DNA of 7,135 nucleotides, taken from an uncultured Anaerosporobacter sp. (GTDB taxonomy: Bacteria; Bacillota; Clostridia; Lachnospirales; Lachnospiraceae). A model generated the notes under the pieces. That model saw nothing but the letters and a program-made list of their open reading frames with translations, was not told the origin of the DNA and did not search any database. Positions 1 through 4,575 of the stretch are shown here, piece by piece. Location: positions 1 through 7,135 of the forward strand of contig CALZJY010000098.1 of NCBI GenBank assembly GCA_945787925.1, given 5' to 3'. How positions within the stretch are numbered: position 1 is the stretch's first letter; each line of letters opens with the position of its first letter. The translations under genes were made by a program, and so were the position numbers.

Positions 1-1
1 A

Positions 2-205
2 ATCGAACAACGTAACAAATTCGTAGTTGGCGAAGAAATCGAAGTAATGAAACCATCAGGGGAAAACGTAATCGTTACAGTAAAACGCATTACAGATGAA
101 GATGGAAACGAAATGGAAAGCTGTCCACATCCAAGACAAAAGATTTATGTGGATTTAGGCGTGGAATTAGACGTGTTCGATATTTTAAGAAGAAAAGAAG
201 CGTAA
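2..205 (+). CDS. U32 family peptidase, C-terminal end (partial)
   Basis: The frame is open from the window edge to TAA at 203-205 and gives the last 67 residues of a protein whose start lies outside the window. It begins IEQRNKFVVGEEIEVMKPSG and continues through an ITDEDG segment, a CPHPRQKIYV segment and a final DILRRKEA. This pattern (Q-R-N-K-F, G-x-x-I-E-V-M-x-P, PHP-x-Q, then a terminal LRR) is what I know from the small beta-barrel C-terminal domain of U32 peptidases, the collagenase-like/RNA-modification-linked family that includes YrrN/YrrO, RlhA and TrhP. The catalytic or cofactor-binding part is not in the window, so the specific substrate cannot be judged. Location next to udk matches the Bacillus yrrN-yrrO-udk order, which supports a U32 assignment. 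The gene is followed by an intrinsic terminator. The family call is fairly sure; the subfamily is not. Confidence 0.82.
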   Translation: MEQRNKFVVGEEIEVMKPSGENVIVTVKRITDEDGNEMESCPHPRQKIYVDLGVELDVFDILRRKEA

Positions 206-226
206 GACGCAAATCTATTTAGGAAT

Positions 227-265
227 AAAAGGGGAGACAAGGGATGAACTTTTCTCTCCTTTTTT
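227..265 (+). terminator. Intrinsic terminator after the U32 gene, abutting the next RBS
   Basis: An 11-bp stem pairs 227-237 (aaaaggggaga) with 253-263 (tctctcctttt), with one G-U pair, a 15-nt loop and a T-run at 260-265. It starts 21 nt after the U32 stop. The T-run is immediately followed by the Shine-Dalgarno of the next gene (266-272), so there is no room for a promoter between the terminator and that gene. Either it is partly read through, or it acts as an attenuator. Confidence 0.75.
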
Positions 266-279
266 GAGGAGGAATAGGT

Positions 280-810
280 ATGAAGTTATTAGTAGTAGTG
301 GATATGCAAAAAGATTTTGTGACAGGAGTACTTGGAACAGAGGAAGCGAGAAGCATTGTGGATGCCGTTTACGACATAGCAAAGGAGTATGATGGAGAAG
401 TAGTATATACTATGGATACCCATACCGCTTCGTACTTAGAAACACAAGAAGGTAGAAATTTACCAGTGATACACTGCGTGGAAGGTACAGAAGGATTTGA
501 GCTGATGGATTGTTTAAAAGAGCTTTCCGAGCAAAAAGGAAGCAAGGTATTTAAGAAACCATCCTTCGGTTCCATTGCGCTAGGAGAATACGTAAAGGAC
601 CTTGCAGAGCATCATGGACTTACACAGGTAGAACTAGTAGGGGTTTGCACGGATATTTGTGTGATTAGCAATGCCATGGTCATTAAGGCATTTGCTCCAG
701 AAGTGGAAGTAAGTGTGTATGAAAATGCAACAGCAGGTGTGACGGTAGAGAGCCACAATAATGCGCTAGATGCAATGAAAGCATGTCAAATTCGTATAGA
801 AAAGAAATGA
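280..810 (+). CDS. Isochorismatase-fold cysteine hydrolase, probable nicotinamidase
   Basis: A 176-aa soluble protein of the cysteine hydrolase (isochorismatase/nicotinamidase) fold. The likely catalytic triad is visible: Asp8 in VVVDMQKDF, Lys93 in FKKPSFGS, and the nucleophile Cys127 in GVCTDICV, which is the family signature. Asp46, His48, Glu57 and His65 (in MDTH, TQEG and PVIHC) lie at almost the spacing of the metal ligands of streptococcal nicotinamidase (Asp, His, Glu, His), which favours nicotinamide deamidation to nicotinate for NAD salvage over isochorismate chemistry. The length suits the smaller members of the family. The start is ATG 280, with a strong GAGGAGG at 266-272 placed 7 nt upstream. 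It lies between the U32 gene and udk and is directly preceded by a terminator. The fold is certain; the substrate is inferred, and another amide or carbamoyl substrate remains possible. Confidence 0.85.
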   Translation: MKLLVVVDMQKDFVTGVLGTEEARSIVDAVYDIAKEYDGEVVYTMDTHTASYLETQEGRNLPVIHCVEGTEGFELMDCLKELSEQKGSKVFKKPSFGSIALGEYVKDLAEHHGLTQVELVGVCTDICVISNAMVIKAFAPEVEVSVYENATAGVTVESHNNALDAMKACQIRIEKK

Positions 811-849
811 TGGAATAATTTGGTCCATGATTATTTCTTTTCTATACGA
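792..849 (+). terminator. Long AT-rich hairpin overlapping the stop of the hydrolase gene
   Basis: A perfect 16-bp inverted repeat pairs 793-808 with 833-848 (cgtatagaaaagaaat with its complement). It can be extended by one pair outside (792 with 849) and three pairs inside (809-811 with 830-832, one being G-U), leaving a loop of 18 nt. The 5' arm lies in the last five codons and runs up to the stop. The T-rich part is inside the 3' arm and no U-tract follows, so it is not a textbook terminator. It may end or protect the transcript of the hydrolase gene. The hairpin is certain at sequence level; the function is inferred. Confidence 0.5.
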
Positions 850-855
850 TATAAT
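827..855 (+). promoter_or_regulatory. Possible promoter of udk
   Basis: A perfect -10 hexamer TATAAT lies at 850-855, 55 nt before the udk start. At 17 bp upstream the -35 position (827-832, atgatt) matches the consensus at only three of six places, so the promoter would be weak or activator-dependent, and the -10 may be chance in AT-rich DNA. The 3' arm of the preceding hairpin fills the spacer. Confidence 0.35.
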
Positions 856-910
856 GAAAAAAATTAATGAAGAAGATTAGAAATAGTAATAAGTAGTACG
901 GAGGATTTTT

Positions 911-1546
911 ATGAATAATGTATGTATTGTTGGTATTGCTGGCGGTTCTGCATCAGGCAAGACAACGATTGTTAATATGATCAAGGAGTATTTCCAAAAT
1001 GATATTGAATTAATTAGCCATGATAACTATTATTGGGCTCATGACGATATGCCATTAGAGGAAAGAAGCAAATTAAATTACGATCATCCATCATCTTTTG
1101 ACACACAACAAATGATTAAAGATGTTGAAGCTTTAAAAGAAGGTAAAGCAATCTATCGTCCAGTATATGATTATGCTATGCATACAAGATCCAAAGAAAC
1201 AGTATTGGTAGAACCAAAAAAAGTTGTCATCGTAGAAGGTATCCTTATTCTTGAAGATGCAAAACTTAGAGATTTAATGGATATTAAAGTATTCGTAGAT
1301 ACAGATGCAGATGAACGTTTAATGAGAAGAATCATCCGTGATATCAATGATCGTGGTAGAAGCGTGGAATCGGTATTAAGTCAGTATACTAAGACTGTAA
1401 AACCAATGCACGAACAATTTGTTGAACCATCTAAGAAATATGCAGATATCATCATCCCTCGAGGTGGAGAAAACAAAACGGGTATTCACATTTTACAAGA
1501 ACATATCCGTCTTGTATTAAATGATTACCAACATAACCACAAATAG
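911..1546 (+). CDS. udk: Uridine kinase (uridine/cytidine kinase)
   Basis: A 211-aa cytosolic P-loop kinase that phosphorylates uridine and cytidine to UMP and CMP in pyrimidine salvage. The Walker A loop is GGSASGKTT at residues 11-19. It is followed by the SHDNYYW segment (36-42, with Asp38 as the likely catalytic acid), NYDHPSSFD (56-64), the nucleoside-binding PVYDYAMHTRS (84-94), the Walker B-like VIVEGILIL (106-114), and the arginine-rich lid DERLMRRIIRDINDRGRS (134-151). Near the end is the ADIIIPRGG strand typical of Udk. Length is normal for bacterial Udk (about 205-215 aa). Start ATG 911 is fixed by GGAGG at 900-904, 6 nt upstream. It is transcribed alone, or from upstream read-through, and ends at a strong terminator. 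The last codons read LNDYQHNHK; a diverged copy of this tail sits at 2990-3019 between the two bmp genes. Placement next to a nucleoside importer fits its salvage role. Confidence 0.95.
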   Translation: MNNVCIVGIAGGSASGKTTIVNMIKEYFQNDIELISHDNYYWAHDDMPLEERSKLNYDHPSSFDTQQMIKDVEALKEGKAIYRPVYDYAMHTRSKETVLVEPKKVVIVEGILILEDAKLRDLMDIKVFVDTDADERLMRRIIRDINDRGRSVESVLSQYTKTVKPMHEQFVEPSKKYADIIIPRGGENKTGIHILQEHIRLVLNDYQHNHK

Positions 1547-1555
1547 GATTATGTT

Positions 1556-1597
1556 AAAAACACCCTATATGAAGAATATTCATATAGGGTGTTTTTT
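1556..1597 (+). terminator. Intrinsic terminator of udk
   Basis: A perfect 18-bp stem pairs 1556-1573 with 1579-1596 around the 5-nt loop gaata. The stem core is caccctatatgaa, and a T-run occupies 1592-1597. It begins 10 nt after the udk stop and should separate udk transcription from the bmp unit. Confidence 0.95.
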
Positions 1598-1738
1598 CGT
1601 TACTAAGGATAGGGATCTAATTTAATACCAATTCATAAGTTTATAAATTAAAAAAAATGTTCAAAATATCATATGAAAGCAGGTTTTTGGAAATAATAAA
1701 ACAAAGCAGAAAAAAGTAAATAAAAGTCAAAAAAAGGC

Positions 1739-1767
1739 TTGTTTACCCAAAAAAATTATGCTATTAT
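1739..1767 (+). promoter_or_regulatory. Promoter of bmp1 (extended -10)
   Basis: The -35 is TTGTTT at 1739-1744, the spacer is exactly 17 bp, and the -10 is TATTAT at 1762-1767, preceded by TGc (extended -10). An A-rich stretch upstream (about 1709-1736) could act as an UP element. The expected transcription start is near 1774, giving a 5' leader of about 36 nt. Support is strong because the same arrangement, with identical spacing, precedes the paralogous gene at 3174-3202. Confidence 0.82.
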
Positions 1768-1773
1768 GAGCAT

Positions 1774-1806
1774 TGTGAACAAAATTACGACAGTATTAGG
1801 AGGAAG
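1774..1806 (+). promoter_or_regulatory. bmp1 5' leader, identical to bmp2 leader, with RBS
   Basis: This 33-nt stretch is identical to 3209-3241 and covers nearly the entire predicted untranslated leader, starting 6 nt after the -10 in both copies. It contains the Shine-Dalgarno AGGAGG (1798-1803), 6 nt before ATG 1810. I see no clear hairpin or operator palindrome in it. The identity may reflect recent duplication or gene conversion as well as function. Confidence 0.65.
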
Positions 1807-1809
1807 CTC

Positions 1810-2895
1810 ATGAGAAAATTGATATCTGCAGCATGCATTTGTCTTTCAGTGTTTTCACTAGTTGCATGCGGATCAAAAGATAATTCAAGCACGAATAAAG
1901 AATCTGGATATGAGTTAGCACTTATTACAGATGCTGGTTCTATCGATGATAAATCCTTTAATCAAGGTAGTTGGGAAGGTTTGGAAAAATTTGCAAAAGA
2001 TAATAATCTTACAAAAAAATACTACAAACCTGCTGATAAGTCGACAGAGGCCTTAAAATCAGCAATTGACCTTGCTGTAAAAGGTGGAGCAAAAACAATT
2101 GTTTGCTCTGGTTTCTTATTTGAAGTGCCAGTTTATGATGTACAAAAAACTTACCCTGATACAAAATTTATCTTAGTTGACGGTGCACCTCATGACAAAG
2201 GATATACCGATTTTACAATTACTGACAATGTTGTTGGTGTTACATTTGCGGAACATGAAGCAGGTTTCCTTGCTGGTTATGCAGCAGTAAAAGATGGTTA
2301 CAAAAAACTTGGTTTCATGGGCGGAATGGCTGCACAATCAGTAATGCGTTTCGGTTATGGCTTCGTTCAAGGTGCTGATTATGCAGCAAAAGAACTTGGT
2401 TTAACAGATGTTGAAGTTAAGTATAACTACACAGGTACTTTCGATGCTTCTCCAGAAATTCAGTCTGCAGCAGCAGCTTGGTATAGCCAAGGAACAGAAG
2501 TAATCTTCGCTTGTGGTGGTTCTATCGGTAACTCTATCATGGCAGCAGCAGATGCAGCTGGCAAAAAAGTTATCGGCGTAGACGTTGATCAGTCTAACGA
2601 ATCTCAAAGCGTTATTACATCTGCGATGAAACAGTTATCTACAGCAGTATATGACCAGCTTCAGAGTATTTATGATGGTAAGTTTGCAGGCGGAAAAACT
2701 TTAGTATTATCTGCAAAAGATAATGCAGTAGGTTTACCAATGGATTCATCTAAATTCTCTACTTTTACTAAAGATGATTATAATGCCGTATTTGATCAAT
2801 TAGTAAAAGGTGAAATCAAGTTACAAACAGACTCCGATGCGGATGATGTTTCTAAGTTAGCACTATCCAACGTTAAAGTTGAAGAAATTAAGTAG
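1810..2895 (+). CDS. BMP/PnrA-family nucleoside-binding lipoprotein, copy 1
   Basis: A 361-aa substrate-binding lipoprotein of an ABC importer. Residues 1-19 are a lipoprotein signal peptide ending in the lipobox LVAC, with Cys20 as the lipid-anchored first residue. A Ser/Asn/Lys-rich linker follows to about residue 33. The mature domain starts ELALITDAGSIDDKSFNQGSW (from residue 35), the BMP/PnrA hallmark, with Phe50 in the position expected to contact the ligand base. Further family segments are FAEHEAGFLAGYAA, LGFMGG, RFGYGFVQGADYAA, FACGGSIGNS and IGVDVDQS. Characterised relatives (Treponema PnrA, the Bacillus NupNOPQ system) bind purine nucleosides; the ligand here is inferred. At residue 176 it has Gln where family members, including the copy at 3246, usually have Pro after the GG-M segment. 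It has its own promoter and terminator and lies one gene away from the ATPase, which it probably shares with its paralogue. Confidence 0.93.
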   Translation: MRKLISAACICLSVFSLVACGSKDNSSTNKESGYELALITDAGSIDDKSFNQGSWEGLEKFAKDNNLTKKYYKPADKSTEALKSAIDLAVKGGAKTIVCSGFLFEVPVYDVQKTYPDTKFILVDGAPHDKGYTDFTITDNVVGVTFAEHEAGFLAGYAAVKDGYKKLGFMGGMAAQSVMRFGYGFVQGADYAAKELGLTDVEVKYNYTGTFDASPEIQSAAAAWYSQGTEVIFACGGSIGNSIMAAADAAGKKVIGVDVDQSNESQSVITSAMKQLSTAVYDQLQSIYDGKFAGGKTLVLSAKDNAVGLPMDSSKFSTFTKDDYNAVFDQLVKGEIKLQTDSDADDVSKLALSNVKVEEIK

Positions 2896-2923
2896 TAAAT
2901 AAGATTAAGTTGTAATGTTAAAT

Positions 2924-2991
2924 GTAGCTGTAGTCTTTTGACTAATATATTCTTATTCCGGAGTATATAGCAAATTACTACAGCTATTTTT
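2924..2991 (+). terminator. Branched terminator of bmp1
   Basis: A perfect 10-bp outer stem pairs 2925-2934 (tagctgtagt) with 2977-2986 (actacagcta), followed by five T (2987-2991). The 42-nt interior can fold further: agtc/gact at 2932-2943, which competes with the top of the outer stem, and a 9-bp hairpin 2945-2953 with 2960-2968. The same architecture follows bmp2. The stem plus T-run supports a terminator; the enclosed structure is unusual for a simple one. Confidence 0.75.
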
Positions 2992-3019
2992 AAATGATTA
3001 TCAACACAATCATAATTAA
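2990..3019 (+). pseudogene. Relic of the 3' end of udk
   Basis: In one frame this reads L-N-D-Y-Q-H-N-H-N-stop, against L-N-D-Y-Q-H-N-H-K-stop at the end of udk (1517-1546). Over the first 24 nt 20 bases match, and all four differences are C/T changes at third codon positions. Upstream, similarity fades into the bmp1 terminator T-run, which is where a duplication junction would lie. There is no start codon or gene body, so this is a fragment carried along when the udk-tail-plus-bmp segment was duplicated. The match is short, so the call rests on its exact expected position between the two bmp copies. Confidence 0.65.
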
Positions 3020-3173
3020 GTAAAAATAAAGTATTTTATATGAGAAATGTGGGATGTTATTTACTTTATTCTCTTTCTAAATGGAATAATTTACATAAAA
3101 ATCTGAAAAGTTATAAATAGAGACGGAAATAGAATAAAAAAATATGTAAAACGTGAAAGTTGGAAAAACAGGG
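3020..3173 (+). other. Diverged AT-rich spacer upstream of bmp2 promoter
   Basis: No gene is seen. A weak 9-bp inverted repeat pairs 3025-3033 (aataaagta) with 3062-3070 (tactttatt), at about the position the udk terminator holds in copy 1, but with no GC core and no T-run. It may be a decayed counterpart or chance. Short stretches such as ggaaata-aataaaa (about 3125-3138) resemble the region before the bmp1 promoter and support the duplication. Confidence 0.4.
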
Positions 3174-3202
3174 TTGTCTCTCCAGAATTTTTGTGATATT
3201 AT
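3174..3202 (+). promoter_or_regulatory. Promoter of bmp2 (extended -10)
   Basis: TTGTCT at 3174-3179, a 17-bp spacer, and TATTAT at 3197-3202 preceded by TGa (extended -10). Spacing to the identical leader (6 nt) is the same as in copy 1. The spacer sequence itself differs between copies while both hexamers and the TG are kept, which supports function. The start of transcription is expected near 3209. Confidence 0.82.
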
Positions 3203-3208
3203 GCTAAA

Positions 3209-3241
3209 TGTGAACAAAATTACGACAGTATTAGGAGGAAG
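3209..3241 (+). promoter_or_regulatory. bmp2 5' leader with the RBS that fixes the start
   Basis: Identical over 33 nt to 1774-1806. It includes AGGAGG at 3233-3238, 7 nt before ATG 3246. An in-frame ATG at 3153 would add 31 residues, but it lies upstream of the predicted transcription start, would translate the promoter and leader, and would bury the lipoprotein signal peptide; it is therefore not the start. Confidence 0.8.
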
Positions 3242-3245
3242 TTTC

Positions 3246-4331
3246 ATGAGAAAGTTTATATCTGCAATGTGCATTTGCTTATCAGTATTTTCACTTACAG
3301 CATGTGGAACAAAAAATAACGGATCAGGCGCGAACAAACAATCCGGTCATGAATTAGCTTTAATTACTGATGCTGGTTCTATTGATGATAAGTCTTTTAA
3401 CCAAGGTAGCTATGAAGGGGTAGTTGCTTATGCAGACGAGTCTGGAAAGACACAAAAATATTATCAACCAAAAGGAAAAGCAACAGAAGATCTTAAACAA
3501 GCGATTCAACTTGCGGTATCTGGTGGAGCTAAAGTCGTAGTATGCTCTGGATTCCTATTTGAAGTTGCAGTATATGAGTTACAGAAAGAATACCCTGATA
3601 CAAAATTTATCTTAGTAGATGGTACACCTCACGATGAGTCAGGAAAGAACAATGATATCAACGATAATGTTGTAGGTATTACATTTGCTGAACAAGAAGC
3701 TGGTTTCTTAGCAGGTTATGCTGCTGTCAAAGACGGTTATAAGAAACTTGGTTTCATGGGCGGTATTGCATTACCAGCCGTTGTTCGTTTTGGTTATGGT
3801 TTCGTTCAAGGTGCTGATTATGCAGCAAAAGAAATGGGCCTAACTGATGTAGAAGTTAAATATAACTACACTGATACATTTGATGCGACTCCAGAAGTAC
3901 AGTCCGCTGCAGCTTCCTGGTACAGCCAAGGTACAGAGGTTATTTTTGCATGTGGTGGTTCCATCGGTAACTCCATTATGTCCGCAGCAGAAGCAGCTGG
4001 CAAAAAAGTTATCGGTGTAGACGTTGACCAGTCTGGAGAATCAGACAGCGTTATCACTTCTGCCATGAAACAATTATCTACAGCAGTACATGACCAAATC
4101 AAGAGCATTTACGAAGGTGAATTCAAAGGTGGTCAAGCATTAGTATTAACTGCAAAAGAAAACGCTGTTGGCTTACCAATGGATACATCTAAATTCACTA
4201 CTTTCACTAAGGAACAATACCAAACACTATTAGATTCCTTAGTAAAAGGTGAAATTGAGTTACAAACTGACGTTGATGCAAAATCTGTTACTGACTTAAA
4301 AGTAACTAACGTTAAGGTTCAAGCAATCTAA
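3246..4331 (+). CDS. BMP/PnrA-family nucleoside-binding lipoprotein, copy 2
   Basis: A 361-aa lipoprotein paralogous to the gene at 1810, about 75% identical by my hand count. The signal peptide ends in LTAC with Cys20 as the anchor. The mature domain has ELALITDAGSIDDKSFNQGSY from residue 36, FAEQEAGFLAGYAA, LGFMGGIALPAVVRFGYGF with the usual family Pro at 177, FACGGSIGNS and IGVDVDQS. Divergence from copy 1 is concentrated around residues 56-90, in the loop after DG-T-PHD (about 126-140), and in the last 50 residues, including charged surface positions. The core around 180-280 is almost unchanged. It has its own promoter and terminator and sits directly before the ATPase gene, so it is the likely ancestral or main partner of that importer. 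Ligand preference relative to copy 1 cannot be read from sequence. The strong SD and signal peptide select ATG 3246. Confidence 0.93.
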   Translation: MRKFISAMCICLSVFSLTACGTKNNGSGANKQSGHELALITDAGSIDDKSFNQGSYEGVVAYADESGKTQKYYQPKGKATEDLKQAIQLAVSGGAKVVVCSGFLFEVAVYELQKEYPDTKFILVDGTPHDESGKNNDINDNVVGITFAEQEAGFLAGYAAVKDGYKKLGFMGGIALPAVVRFGYGFVQGADYAAKEMGLTDVEVKYNYTDTFDATPEVQSAAASWYSQGTEVIFACGGSIGNSIMSAAEAAGKKVIGVDVDQSGESDSVITSAMKQLSTAVHDQIKSIYEGEFKGGQALVLTAKENAVGLPMDTSKFTTFTKEQYQTLLDSLVKGEIELQTDVDAKSVTDLKVTNVKVQAI

Positions 4332-4361
4332 TTACGAATAAGGTAAAGTTGTAATTTATAA

Positions 4362-4428
4362 GTAGCTGTAGTCATTTGACTAATATACTTCCTTGAGGAG
4401 ATATAGCCAATTGCTGCAGCTATTTTTT
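4362..4428 (+). terminator. Branched terminator of bmp2
   Basis: The outer stem pairs 4363-4372 (tagctgtagt) with 4413-4422 (gctgcagcta), 10 bp with two G-U pairs, followed by six T (4423-4428). Inside, agtc/gact (4370-4381) and a hairpin around 4383-4404 with one bulged base repeat the layout seen after bmp1. Sequence changes in the 3' arm relative to copy 1 keep pairing by G-U. The ATPase gene lies beyond it, so importer expression may depend on read-through or on a separate promoter. Confidence 0.75.
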
Positions 4429-4562
4429 GCGATATGAGATTCAAGAAGCAATAAAAACATAGGAAAGTATGAAATAAAATGATGAAATATGCATTTTTGT
4501 ATAAACTATTAGTATGGTTCGACGGATGTTCATATCTAAGAATGGAAATATCAGAGTTTGGA
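4429..4562 (+). other. Intergenic leader before the ATPase gene
   Basis: About 130 AT-rich bases without a convincing gene. I found no promoter of the quality seen before the bmp genes: TTGCGA (4427-4432) with aataaa at 17 bp is a poor match, and TATAAA at 4500-4505 lacks a recognisable -35. No riboswitch-like fold is obvious by eye. Confidence 0.4.
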
Positions 4563-4568
4563 AGGAGG
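4563..4568 (+). promoter_or_regulatory. RBS fixing the GTG start of the ATPase
   Basis: AGGAGG lies 7 nt before GTG 4576. A TTG at 4558 is in frame but overlaps the Shine-Dalgarno side, so its added residues would encode the ribosome-binding site itself. GTG 4576 is preferred. Confidence 0.85.
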
Positions 4569-4575
4569 AGTAAAA

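Larger units (their letters stand above)
1517..2991 (+). repeat. Tandem duplication, copy 1 (udk tail + bmp1 + terminator)
   Basis: This block corresponds to 2990-4428. Shared parts in order are the end of udk (1517-1543 against 2990-3016), an AT-rich spacer with weaker similarity, the promoter (1739-1767 against 3174-3202), an identical 33-nt leader (1774-1806 against 3209-3241), the lipoprotein gene, and the branched terminator. The left boundary is set where similarity to the udk tail stops; the right boundary is the end of the terminator T-run. Boundaries are estimates by eye. Confidence 0.7.
2990..4428 (+). repeat. Tandem duplication, copy 2 (udk tail relic + bmp2 + terminator)
   Basis: Second copy of the block at 1517-2991, in the same order and orientation. 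Coding length is the same (361 codons), and promoter spacing, leader and terminator architecture are retained. The spacer between udk tail and promoter is shorter (about 154 nt against about 192) and has diverged the most. The strong udk terminator of copy 1 is not preserved. Confidence 0.7.

Noticed and set aside
1598..1738. AT-rich spacer before the bmp1 promoter considered for a riboswitch or small gene.
   Set aside because: No purine-riboswitch core, no stable GC-containing helices and no open frame with a ribosome-binding site were visible.
3077..3337. Minus-strand open frame of 86 codons over the bmp2 promoter and start.
   Set aside because: No ribosome-binding site or recognisable protein; it overlaps a well supported promoter and gene start on the other strand.
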